The position numbers and the translations under genes are program-made. From Aliirhizobium wenxiniae (GTDB lineage: Bacteria; Pseudomonadota; Alphaproteobacteria; Rhizobiales; Rhizobiaceae), in the NCBI RefSeq assembly GCF_019511445.1, contig NZ_JAEUAN010000019.1:1-64000 (forward strand): DNA of 64,000 nucleotides. The letters run 5' to 3'. This document shows, one piece after another, positions 15,410 to 23,193 of this stretch. The notes beneath the pieces are model-generated. The model made no database searches and was not told the DNA's origin. It saw only the letters and a program-made list of their open reading frames with translations. Position 1 is the stretch's first letter; each line of letters opens with the position of its first letter.

Positions 15410-16122
15410 CATGAGTGCGGTGTCTCGCAGGTTCCGCGTCCGAACTCGGTCGGAAGACATAATTGGGCTGGCAGTCTCATAAAGGGCGGGGCCTCGGCAT
15501 CGAAATGCCACCGCCCGAATTCCTCATGCCGCCCTTCGCCATTGTGGCTGTAGATCAGCGCGAATTCATCCGCCAGCCAGACATATGGTTCTTTCAAGCC
15601 CATAATTTCCCTGCGCCCGTAACCATAGATGATGGTGACATGGGGCGACAGCGACCTCAGCGTCTGTCTCGGCAGATTGTGCCGGGTCAGTGCGCCATGA
15701 AGCATCCGCACGAAAGCCTGAATGCTGGAATTCTTGGCTCTGCTGGTCAGCGCCAGATGTTGCCCATTTCCGTAGAGAGCGCAGCCATCCAGAATAATTT
15801 CGAAAGGCCGCGCCTTGACCGATCTGACTGCAGTCTCGATCCTTGGGACGAGATGATAGGGTGGCTCGTCGAACTCATCCATCAGCAGCAGGCTCACATG
15901 CAGCAATTCGGCTAGATGAGGACTGCGATTGGTGCGGCCAAGCGCATGTCGGCAGGCCTCATCATATATCTCCTGACTCAGACAAAACGGCGGCTTGATG
16001 ACGAAGAACAGTTCGCTTCGCCGCGGGAGCTTGGAGTGTGGAAACCGGAACGGTTTCTCCTCGATGCCGTGTCTCGCCAACGGCAGCAATGGCTGATGAT
16101 CCCGCAACTCTGCACCTCCCAT
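15409..16122 (-). CDS. 2H phosphoesterase (2'-5' RNA ligase-like)
   Basis: A 237-residue protein of the 2H superfamily, the group with LigT RNA ligases and cyclic phosphodiesterases. Two H-x-S/T signatures are visible: LLHVSLLLMDEF in the first half and LSPHVTIIYGYG in the second. These supply the two catalytic histidines. FFVIKPPFCLSQEIYDEA opens the domain. The true substrate (2',3'-cyclic phosphate RNA or a nucleotide) is unknown. The chosen ATG at 16122 removes 25 unconvincing codons from the longest frame. It is divergent from ogt. Confidence 0.85.
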   Translation of the reverse strand: MGGAELRDHQPLLPLARHGIEEKPFRFPHSKLPRRSELFFVIKPPFCLSQEIYDEACRHALGRTNRSPHLAELLHVSLLLMDEFDEPPYHLVPRIETAVRSVKARPFEIILDGCALYGNGQHLALTSRAKNSSIQAFVRMLHGALTRHNLPRQTLRSLSPHVTIIYGYGRREIMGLKEPYVWLADEFALIYSHNGEGRHEEFGRWHFDAEAPPFMRLPAQLCLPTEFGRGTCETPHS

Positions 16123-16284
16123 TTTTACGAACCTGGGGCATGCGGAGAAGCCAGTATAGCGAAATTCAATTGACAATAAAGAACAAAAAGTGAACAATTG
16201 CTGCGATCAGCGCAAAAAACGGGTTGCTTGCCCGTCCGCAAAATACGAATCTGGCAGCGGGATGAACTGAACGGAGATGGGCCA

Positions 16285-16842
16285 ATGGCCGAACATCGGT
16301 ATACGGTTTTCGAAACCGCAGGCGGCTTCTGTGCCATTGCCTGGAACGATGCCGGCATCACCCGTTTTCAACTGCCGACCGGGAGCGAAGCTTCGACCGA
16401 AAATCTGCTCCTGCGCCGTATAGTGCAGGGGAATAAGTCTTCGCCGCCTGCCGAGATCCAGAGCACGATCACGCTGGTAAAACGTTATTTCGCCGGCGAA
16501 CGCATCGATTTCTCCGATATCCGTCTCGATCTTGCCGGTCAGGATGATGTCTTCAGAAACATCTATGCCGCTGCCCGCCGCATCGGCTGGGGCCACACGA
16601 CCACCTATGGCACGATCGCCAGGGAACTGGGTCTGGGGCCGGAAGCGGCCCGCGATGTCGGTCAGGCTATGGCGAAAAATCCGGTGGCGCTGATCATTCC
16701 GTGCCATCGGGTCTTGGCCGCCGGCGGCAAGATCGGCGGCTTTTCCGCACCCGGCGGATCAGGCTCGAAACAGCGCATGCTCGAGCTTGAAGGCGTGCGG
16801 CTGGCGCCGCCCGAACCGGCGCAGCAATCGCTGGGCTTTTGA
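16285..16842 (+). CDS. ogt: Methylated-DNA--protein-cysteine methyltransferase
   Basis: A 185-residue suicide repair protein that takes alkyl groups off O6-alkylguanine. The active-site motif IIPCHRVLA (Cys acceptor) is followed by GGKIGGFSAPGG, and the DNA-binding helix-turn-helix precedes it (GWGHTTTYGTIARELG). The N-terminal domain lacks the Ada transcription module. The ATG at 16285 gives MAEHRYTVFETAGG. It is divergent from the 2H phosphoesterase across about 160 bases. The symbol is by family; single-domain versions are called ogt. Confidence 0.92.
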   Translation: MAEHRYTVFETAGGFCAIAWNDAGITRFQLPTGSEASTENLLLRRIVQGNKSSPPAEIQSTITLVKRYFAGERIDFSDIRLDLAGQDDVFRNIYAAARRIGWGHTTTYGTIARELGLGPEAARDVGQAMAKNPVALIIPCHRVLAAGGKIGGFSAPGGSGSKQRMLELEGVRLAPPEPAQQSLGF

Positions 16843-16855
16843 TCGCTGTATGCGC

Positions 16856-17449
16856 TCAGTGCGACAATAGAAGCTTGTAGCCGGCAAACAGCGTGATCAG
16901 CACGGCCGCACCGATCATCGCGATCTTTCCGAGCCGCTTTTCGATAAAATGGCGGATGTCTTCCCCATAGCGGCGCAGCAGCCATGCCAGCAGGAAGAAG
17001 CGCGCACCGCGCGTGACCAGCGCCGAGACGATGAACAGCCAGATGTTTACATGCACGGCGCCGGAAAGGATCGTCACCACCTTGATCGGCGGCAGATGCG
17101 CGAAACCTGAGGTCACCAGCATCAGCAGGATCGTCTCGAAGGTAATGCCGGCTTTCAGCTCGTTGAACGTATCGAGCTTGCCCCAGAATTCGAGGATCGG
17201 CATGGCAATCGCATCGAAGGCAAACGAACCGATCCACCAACCGGCAATACCGCCGAGAACCGAGAAAACCGTCGCAACCAGCGCATAACGCCAGGCCCGC
17301 TCCGGCCGGGCCAGCGCCATCGGCAGGAAAAGCACATCAGCCGGCACGAGAAAGATCGAGCTTTCGACAAAGGCGATAACCGCAAGCCACACTTCCGCAG
17401 ATTTGCGCGCACTGAGCGCCATCGTCCAGTCGTAGAGGCGTTTGAGCAT
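16856..17449 (-). CDS. DedA/YqaA-type membrane protein
   Basis: A 197-residue inner-membrane protein of the SNARE-associated/DedA superfamily. AFVESSIFLVPADVLFLPMA contains the conserved E...P stretch, GGIAGWWIGSFAFDAIAMP matches the second re-entrant part, and SALVTRGARFFLLAWLLRRYG is the usual end. About five hydrophobic segments are seen. DedA relatives act as phospholipid scramblases or flippases. The upstream 55 codons of the open frame were excluded because they lack similarity; the ATG at 17449 starts MLKRLYDWTMALSARKSAE. Confidence 0.87.
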   Translation of the reverse strand: MLKRLYDWTMALSARKSAEVWLAVIAFVESSIFLVPADVLFLPMALARPERAWRYALVATVFSVLGGIAGWWIGSFAFDAIAMPILEFWGKLDTFNELKAGITFETILLMLVTSGFAHLPPIKVVTILSGAVHVNIWLFIVSALVTRGARFFLLAWLLRRYGEDIRHFIEKRLGKIAMIGAAVLITLFAGYKLLLSH

Positions 17450-17685
17450 GGTGAAATCCAGAGCTTGGGGGAAATCCGAGGGTGATGGAATATACCGTGG
17501 AAGAGCTCGGTTGTTTGTCTGCCCTATCGATCCACAGGCGCGGCTGAACTGCAACCCTGCACAGTGAAGCTGATCGTTATCTGAACGGTCTTTCTTTTTG
17601 GAGATTGGCGACAAGTCAAGCTCGTCTTGGCATCCAACTGCCTGAAATCATTGCGTGTTCTAAATCCAGAAGGCCGGATAGACAA

Positions 17686-17715
17686 TCGGCGCGCCATGTC
17701 ATCATAGCGCGCCGA
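17686..17715 (-). terminator. Hairpin downstream of guaA
   Basis: TCGGCGCGC and GCGCGCCGA pair over nine bases around a 12-base loop, 16 bases after the guaA stop. On the minus strand it is followed by TTGTCT, a poor T-run, so termination is plausible but not certain. Confidence 0.55.
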
Positions 17716-17730
17716 CCATATTTCAATCTC

Positions 17731-19308
17731 TTATTCCCACTCGATCGTGCCGGGCGGCTTGCTCGTCACGTCATAGACGACACGGTTGATGCCGCGCACC
17801 TCGTTGATGATGCGGGTCGCCGCACGGCCGAGGAAGTTCATGTCATAGGGATAGAAATCCGCCGTCATGCCATCGACCGAGGTCACCGCGCGCAGTGCGC
17901 AGACGAAGTCGTAGGTGCGGTAATCGCCCATGACGCCGACCGTCTGCACCGGCAGCAGCACGGCAAAAGCCTGCCAGATCGTGTCGTAGAGACCGGCCTT
18001 GCGGATTTCGTCGAGGTAGATCGCATCCGCCTTGCGCAGGATGTCGAGCTTTTCGCGGGTGATGCCGCCGGGGCAGCGGATCGCGAGGCCCGGACCCGGG
18101 AACGGGTGGCGGCCGATGAACGATTCCGGCAGGCCGAGTTCGCGGCCAAGTGCGCGGACTTCGTCCTTGAACAACTCGCGCAGCGGCTCGACGAGCTGCA
18201 TGTTCATGCGCTCGGGCAGGCCTCCGACATTGTGGTGGCTCTTGATCGTCACCGAAGGGCCGCCGGAGAAGGAGACGCTTTCGATCACGTCCGGATAGAG
18301 CGTGCCCTGTGCGAGGAACTTCGGCGCACCCTTGCCATCGGCAGCGATCTTGGCGGCTTCCGCCTCGAACACTTCGATGAACAGGCGGCCGATCGTCTTG
18401 CGCTTGACTTCCGGGTCGGTGACGCCTTCGAGCTGTCCAAGGAACAGGTCGGATGCATCCACGGCAACGAGCGGGATGTTGTAGTGGTCACGGAACATGC
18501 CGACGACCTGTTCGGTTTCGCCCTGACGCATCAGGCCGTGATCGACATAGATGCAGGTCAGCTGGTCGCCGATCGCCTCATGTATGAGGATAGCGGCAAC
18601 GGATGAATCGACGCCGCCGGAAAGGCCGCAGATGACGCGTTCCGAACCGACTTGATCCTTGATCTTGCGGATCATTTCGGCGCGGTAGGCGGCCATGGTC
18701 CAGTCGGATTTCAGGCCGACGATCTTGTGCACGAAGTTGGAGAGCAGCTTCGCACCATCCGGCGTATGCACCACTTCCGGGTGGAACATCGTCGTATAGT
18801 AATGGCGGCTCTCGTCGGCTGCGATCGCGAACGGCGCGTTTTCCGAGGTGGCGATGACTTCAAAGCCTTCTGGAAGCTTGGTGACGCGGTCGCCATGGCT
18901 CATCCAGACCGGATAACGTCCGCCCTGTTCCCAGAAACCGTCGAAGAGCGGGCTCGACTTCTTCACTTCCACATCGGCGCGGCCGAATTCGGCGGCATGG
19001 CCACCTTCGACGACACCGCCGAGCTGGGTGCAGAGCGTCTGCTGGCCATAGCAGATGCCGAGGATCGGCACGCCGCTGTCAAACACGGCCTGCGGTGCGC
19101 GCGGGCTGCCTTCGGTGGTCACCGAAGCGGGGCCGCCGGAGAAGATCACGCCCTTGGGCGCGAGCCTGTCGAAAGCCTCGGCGGCGTTCTGGAAGGGATG
19201 GATTTCGCAATAGACACCCGCTTCGCGGATGCGGCGCGCAATCAGCTGCGTCACCTGGCTGCCGAAATCGATGATGAGGATGCTGTCGGGATGAGCTATC
19301 TGGGTCAT
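17731..19308 (-). CDS. guaA: GMP synthase (glutamine-hydrolysing)
   Basis: A 525-residue enzyme making GMP from XMP, ATP and glutamine. The class I amidotransferase domain has PILGICYGQQTL (nucleophile Cys), and MFHPEVVHT with its His and Glu. The ATP pyrophosphatase domain has the P-loop GLSGGVDSSVAA, and the C-terminal dimerisation domain ends SKPPGTIEWE, fully normal. Length is standard. The 3' end of guaA is a known integration site for genomic islands in other bacteria, but no integrase or duplicated end is seen here. Confidence 0.98.
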   Translation of the reverse strand: MTQIAHPDSILIIDFGSQVTQLIARRIREAGVYCEIHPFQNAAEAFDRLAPKGVIFSGGPASVTTEGSPRAPQAVFDSGVPILGICYGQQTLCTQLGGVVEGGHAAEFGRADVEVKKSSPLFDGFWEQGGRYPVWMSHGDRVTKLPEGFEVIATSENAPFAIAADESRHYYTTMFHPEVVHTPDGAKLLSNFVHKIVGLKSDWTMAAYRAEMIRKIKDQVGSERVICGLSGGVDSSVAAILIHEAIGDQLTCIYVDHGLMRQGETEQVVGMFRDHYNIPLVAVDASDLFLGQLEGVTDPEVKRKTIGRLFIEVFEAEAAKIAADGKGAPKFLAQGTLYPDVIESVSFSGGPSVTIKSHHNVGGLPERMNMQLVEPLRELFKDEVRALGRELGLPESFIGRHPFPGPGLAIRCPGGITREKLDILRKADAIYLDEIRKAGLYDTIWQAFAVLLPVQTVGVMGDYRTYDFVCALRAVTSVDGMTADFYPYDMNFLGRAATRIINEVRGINRVVYDVTSKPPGTIEWE

Positions 19309-19347
19309 GGCGAGCCTTTAATGAAGAACCCCGATTTTTGCAACTGC

Positions 19348-19986
19348 TCAGATGCGCAAATCGCCGGTTTCAAGGGCGTTTGCCAGCTTGTCGATAACAC
19401 CGGCCAGCTTCTCGTCGATGACATGAAGGTATTCGGTCCAGTTATCGACGTGTTTCAGCTCTTGCCTGCCGTCGGAAATGCCGCGAAGGCCGATCAGCGG
19501 GATACCGAACAGCTGGCAGCAGCGCATCACCGCAAAGGTCTCCATGTCGACCATGTCGGCTTCGATCGGATCGTAGGCAGCACCTGAGACGATATTGCCG
19601 CCGGTGGAAAGCGCGGCCTCTGCAACGCCTGGAATGCGAAGCGGCAGCGGCATGGCGGCGGGATGATCGAGAAACGGTGTGCGGCCTTTCTCAAAGCCGA
19701 GCGGTGACGCATCCATATCGCGATAGGCGACCGAAGTGACCTGATAAACCTCGGTCTGTTCGAGGCTGCGCGATCCGGCCGAACCGAGCGAGACGATCAG
19801 GTCGGGAAGCTCGCCTTTGCCCTGCATTTTCGTCAGCGCATGGGAAAGCACGATCGCTGCCTCGATCGGGCCGACGCCGGTCATCAGCGGCTTGATGCGG
19901 GATTTCAGATGCGGGCCATATTCCGCATCGACGGCCATGACGAACAGCACGGCGTGCCGGCCGATATGCTTCAGTTCAAAACTCAT
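19348..19986 (-). CDS. 5'-methylthioadenosine/S-adenosylhomocysteine nucleosidase-like
   Basis: A 212-residue member of the purine nucleoside phosphorylase/MTAN fold. VDMETFAVMRCCQLFGIPL and LRGISDGRQEL are the hallmark: the Glu in METFA binds ribose and the Asp in RGISD is the general acid for the adenine. The N-terminus (GRHAVLFVMAVDAEYGPHL) is close to MTA/SAH nucleosidases. It would remove adenine from methylthioadenosine or S-adenosylhomocysteine. Its start overlaps the stop of the upstream thioesterase by four bases (ATGA). A related nucleosidase role cannot be excluded. Confidence 0.85.
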   Translation of the reverse strand: MSFELKHIGRHAVLFVMAVDAEYGPHLKSRIKPLMTGVGPIEAAIVLSHALTKMQGKGELPDLIVSLGSAGSRSLEQTEVYQVTSVAYRDMDASPLGFEKGRTPFLDHPAAMPLPLRIPGVAEAALSTGGNIVSGAAYDPIEADMVDMETFAVMRCCQLFGIPLIGLRGISDGRQELKHVDNWTEYLHVIDEKLAGVIDKLANALETGDLRI

Positions 19987-20432
19987 TCCACCACGTCCTG
20001 TCGATCGCGGATGACCATCATCGACGTGGTCATCGAGGCGATCAGTTTTGCCGGCCCGTCACCGATTGCATAGGCGCGGCCATCTGCGACGATGATTGTC
20101 GAACCGGGCTTGGTCACCTCGCCGCGGAACAGAAAGCGCTCGCCACGGCCGGGCGAGAGCAGGTTGACCTTGAACTCTATCGTCAGAAGCGAGACTTCCG
20201 GTGCGATCACCGTATAGGCGGCATAGGTACAGGCCGTCTCGAGCGGTGCGGAAATCACACCGCCATGCAGGAAACCGTGCTGCTGGGTAAGCTTCTCATC
20301 AAAGGGAAGCTCGATCTCCACCATGCCTTGCTGGATGCGCGTCAACTCCGCGCCGAGCATCACCATGGCATTCTGCTTGGCAAAACTGCGTCGGATGCGT
20401 TCGTGAAAGTCGCCTGGATCGGTAATCTTCAT
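19983..20432 (-). CDS. PaaI-family hotdog thioesterase
   Basis: A 149-residue hotdog-fold thioesterase. TQQHGFLHGGVISAPLETA is the family motif, with HGG and a catalytic acidic residue in the following helix. VSLLTIEFKVNLLSPGRGE and ADGRAYAIGDG complete the fold. It hydrolyses acyl-CoA thioesters; the acyl group is unknown. It is translated just before the MTA/SAH nucleosidase with overlapping codons. The ATG at 20432 was preferred over a longer frame that lacks similarity. Confidence 0.88.
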   Translation of the reverse strand: MKITDPGDFHERIRRSFAKQNAMVMLGAELTRIQQGMVEIELPFDEKLTQQHGFLHGGVISAPLETACTYAAYTVIAPEVSLLTIEFKVNLLSPGRGERFLFRGEVTKPGSTIIVADGRAYAIGDGPAKLIASMTTSMMVIRDRQDVVE

Positions 20433-20503
20433 GGTCTGCCCTTGTGTCGCGGCGAAACTGGCATGCTGTCGGCAGATCGGCAAGCGCGACAAAATGACTA
20501 TTA

Positions 20504-20956
20504 TCAATTCAATAGGACGATCGAAAGGTTCAGCACTGCGGCAAATGCAACCCAGAATGCGTAAGGCACGAAAAGCCACGCAGCCTGCCGGTTGGGCTTC
20601 CAGCTCATGACGATGAACAGCACGATGAAGGCCAGCATCGGCACGATGATGATAAGGCCGAGAAGCGGGCTTTGCAGGCCGAAAAAGGCCGGAGACCAGA
20701 AGATGTTGAGAAAACCCTGTATAGCGAAGACGATCAGCCGGGCGGTATTATCCTTGTCGAACCAGGTCGTGGACAAGGCAACGCCGATCATCACGTAAAG
20801 CCCCGCCCAGACGGGGGCGAAAACCCAGTCGGGCGGATTGAAGAACGGTTTGTTCAGCGACTGATACCAGTCGCCCGGTGTGTTGGCGTAACTGCTGAGT
20901 GCACCGATGGCAACGCAGGTGACAATGAAGAAAGCAAAGGTCAGTATTTTACCCAT
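20504..20956 (-). CDS. tspO: TspO/MBR-family membrane protein
   Basis: A 150-residue five-helix membrane protein. PFFNPPDWVFAPVWAGLYVMIG is paraphrased here by its key pieces NPPDWVFAPVW and GLYVMIGVA; LFVPYAFWVAFAAVLN is the last helix with the conserved W-V-x-F-A motif. TspO proteins bind tetrapyrroles and, in Rhodobacter and Sinorhizobium, modulate responses to oxygen and nutrient stress. Regulation is not evident here. Confidence 0.93.
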   Translation of the reverse strand: MGKILTFAFFIVTCVAIGALSSYANTPGDWYQSLNKPFFNPPDWVFAPVWAGLYVMIGVALSTTWFDKDNTARLIVFAIQGFLNIFWSPAFFGLQSPLLGLIIIVPMLAFIVLFIVMSWKPNRQAAWLFVPYAFWVAFAAVLNLSIVLLN

Positions 20957-20993
20957 GGCGGGTGATCTAGGGTCGCTGCAACCTGAGTAAAGA

Positions 20994-22079
20994 TCATTTT
21001 ATCCGGATAATATGCTGGTCCCAGGCCACGTCGCTGTGTGTGCCGTTGAAATTGCCATCATAGGAAGACACGGCAATGCCATGGGCAGCGGGTGCCACGC
21101 CTGCTGCCTCGCGAACACTTTCTTCCGCCAGCACAAGGCCGGTTCTGGCATCGAGCATGACAGATGCCCCGCCGATAGGAGACGTCAGGCCGACGATGTT
21201 TTCGCGGCGATTGACCGCGATTGCCCCGACATAATTGGCAAGCCGCGCTGTCGTCTCGTCCGGCAGCGAGAGGAGCGCAATATCCTCGCCTTCCGAGAAC
21301 CAGCCGGCAAGCGGCGGATTTTCGTTGCGAGCCCCTTCCCATTGGCAGGCAAACCAGATGCGGCCATTTTCGGCAATGTCCAGATGCCGGGTGGACAGCT
21401 TGCTGAGCGAGGAGGGCATCGCGTGTTTCTGGATCAGCGCACCGCTTATGGCGTCCAGCATCACCAGCGACGGTTCCATGCGGTCTAGATTGAGCTTGGT
21501 GCGGCCGAAATCGGGATGGGTCTCGATACCGCCATTGGCGATTACCAGAAGTGCGCCATCATCCGAGACGGTCATGTCATGCGTGCCGATGCCATGGGCG
21601 TCGAATTCGCCAATCCGCCGAAAGCCATTCCGGCCATCGTAGAGGCCGATCATGCCGCGATTGCCGTCGAAATCGTTTTCGCTGGCATAGAGCACCGAGC
21701 CATCTGGCGAGAAATGCCCGTGGCCGTAAAAATGCCGACCCTCAGGTGCGGTGATCATGATCGGTTCGGCCTGGCGTGACGGATCGAACACCATCGCAAA
21801 CGTGCCCGGCCTGCGGGCGAAGGCGACGGTGCGGCCGGTCGCGGAGCTGAAAGCCATGCCATGCGCACGAGCGGGCAGGGCCACCCGGTCGATGATCTCA
21901 CCGCGTTCGGAAACCGTAGCGATGCCGAAAGAGCCGTCCGGCGCTCTACAGCCCGAGGCGTAAACTGCATCGGCCCGCTCCAACGCATGCAGCGAGCACG
22001 GCGAAAGTGCCGCCGCAAAACCAATGCCTGCGGCTTTCAGAAATGCGCGACGGTCGATCGTCTCGCCATACCAGGTCAT
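20994..22079 (-). CDS. DUF1513 iron-operon protein with Tat signal
   Basis: A 361-residue exported protein. The N-terminus has the twin-arginine pattern IDRRAFLKAAGIGFAAALSP, so it is exported folded, with cofactor or metal likely bound in the cytoplasm. The rest looks like a seven-bladed beta-propeller: repeated strands such as GHFSPDGSVLYASENDFDG and HDMTVSDDGALLVIANGG. DUF1513 genes usually sit behind imelysin genes in iron-regulated clusters, as here. Its ATG is one base after the stop of the upstream imelysin gene, so it is the last gene of a four-gene operon. Confidence 0.9.
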   Translation of the reverse strand: MTWYGETIDRRAFLKAAGIGFAAALSPCSLHALERADAVYASGCRAPDGSFGIATVSERGEIIDRVALPARAHGMAFSSATGRTVAFARRPGTFAMVFDPSRQAEPIMITAPEGRHFYGHGHFSPDGSVLYASENDFDGNRGMIGLYDGRNGFRRIGEFDAHGIGTHDMTVSDDGALLVIANGGIETHPDFGRTKLNLDRMEPSLVMLDAISGALIQKHAMPSSLSKLSTRHLDIAENGRIWFACQWEGARNENPPLAGWFSEGEDIALLSLPDETTARLANYVGAIAVNRRENIVGLTSPIGGASVMLDARTGLVLAEESVREAAGVAPAAHGIAVSSYDGNFNGTHSDVAWDQHIIRIK

Positions 22080-22080
22080 G

Positions 22081-23193
22081 TCAGTCCCCGTCGGCGAAGG
22101 AGAAGCCGGATGACAGGCCGATTGCGCCGCCATATCCGTCATTGAGCTTGGCGATCACATCCTTGCCGTCGGCAAGCAGTGTGTCCAGTTTTTTACGGTC
22201 CGCGGAATCTTCCACGGCCTTCTCAAGATCGGGTGTCATGCCGCTTGCAAGGGTGGACATGGATTTGAGCTTCTCTTCGGTGGCAGCCACAATCACTCGG
22301 TCCTTTTCCGGCAGAAGCTCCACCATGCCGGATGTCGTCAAAAGTGCGGACAGCCCATCGAGGTTGGCCTTGACCATAGGCCAGGTATTTTCCGAGCGCC
22401 AGAATAGCGCCTGTTTGGGGAATTTCGCCTTGTCGGCGCCCTTGTAGAAGGTCTCGATCCGCTGATCTCGCACCGCTTCGGCACCGTGGACCAGAATGCC
22501 GAGCAGGCCGGTGATAGCTTCGCTGCCGGTGCGGAAGGCAGGGTTGTCGGCTCCCGGTTGCTCCCAGGCCTTCTGGATGCCGTCCGGCGCATCCCATATG
22601 CCGGAAATCTCGGCGGCGACATTCCCGACATTTTCGGCGACGGCAGCGCTGTAACGGCAACGGAAGTCATTTCCGGTGACAAGCGTATCCGAGCCGGTTC
22701 CAAAGAGAAGATATTCCAGAGCGCCGAGCCCCTGCGTTGCGACGCTCTTGGTGGCAAGCGTCTTCGGATCGGTGGCGGTTTCGTCGGATTTGGCAAGAAC
22801 CGCCTGGACCTGTTTCAGGCCGGTGCTCTTGCGGTCGGGATAAAACAGGATGCGCTCAAAGCGGTTCTGCTCGATCACCGGGCCGGTGCGGACGATCTCG
22901 ATATGCGCCCAATTGGCGGCAAGCTTGCCGAAGCCGGTCTTTGCGGCATCGTAATTGGCCTGAGACGGCGCCGCGCAAAGCGTCTTCATCGTTGCCGTCA
23001 TGTCTTCGGCCGATGTCTGGAACGCATCGTAACCCGGCCGGATGAAACTATCGACCGCAGCCGTCATCACCTTGCTGACGGTCGCTGCCGGCAGTTCGAC
23101 CGTTGGTGCGGTATCGGCCTCCTGCGCAAAGGCGGCGGGGGCAAAGATCGCTGGAAGCAGTGCGATCAGGCCGGAGGCGAAGGTTTTGCGCAT
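22081..23193 (-). CDS. Imelysin-family periplasmic protein, second copy
   Basis: A 370-residue protein with a signal peptide (ALLPAIFAPAAFAQEA) and the imelysin (peptidase M75) fold of two four-helix bundles. The GxHxxE motif of the family is replaced here by a TQGLGALEYLLFGTG stretch, so the family His is missing while the Glu is kept. Such imelysin-like proteins are thought to bind iron or partner haem oxidoreductases rather than cut peptides. It overlaps the di-haem gene by one base (TGATG) and is part of the iron operon. Confidence 0.9.
   Translation of the reverse strand: MRKTFASGLIALLPAIFAPAAFAQEADTAPTVELPAATVSKVMTAAVDSFIRPGYDAFQTSAEDMTATMKTLCAAPSQANYDAAKTGFGKLAANWAHIEIVRTGPVIEQNRFERILFYPDRKSTGLKQVQAVLAKSDETATDPKTLATKSVATQGLGALEYLLFGTGSDTLVTGNDFRCRYSAAVAENVGNVAAEISGIWDAPDGIQKAWEQPGADNPAFRTGSEAITGLLGILVHGAEAVRDQRIETFYKGADKAKFPKQALFWRSENTWPMVKANLDGLSALLTTSGMVELLPEKDRVIVAATEEKLKSMSTLASGMTPDLEKAVEDSADRKKLDTLLADGKDVIAKLNDGYGGAIGLSSGFSFADGD

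Noticed and set aside
17450..17730. Possible genomic island attachment site at the guaA 3' end
   Set aside because: guaA is a known integration site in other bacteria, but no integrase, second guaA end or island gene is in the window.
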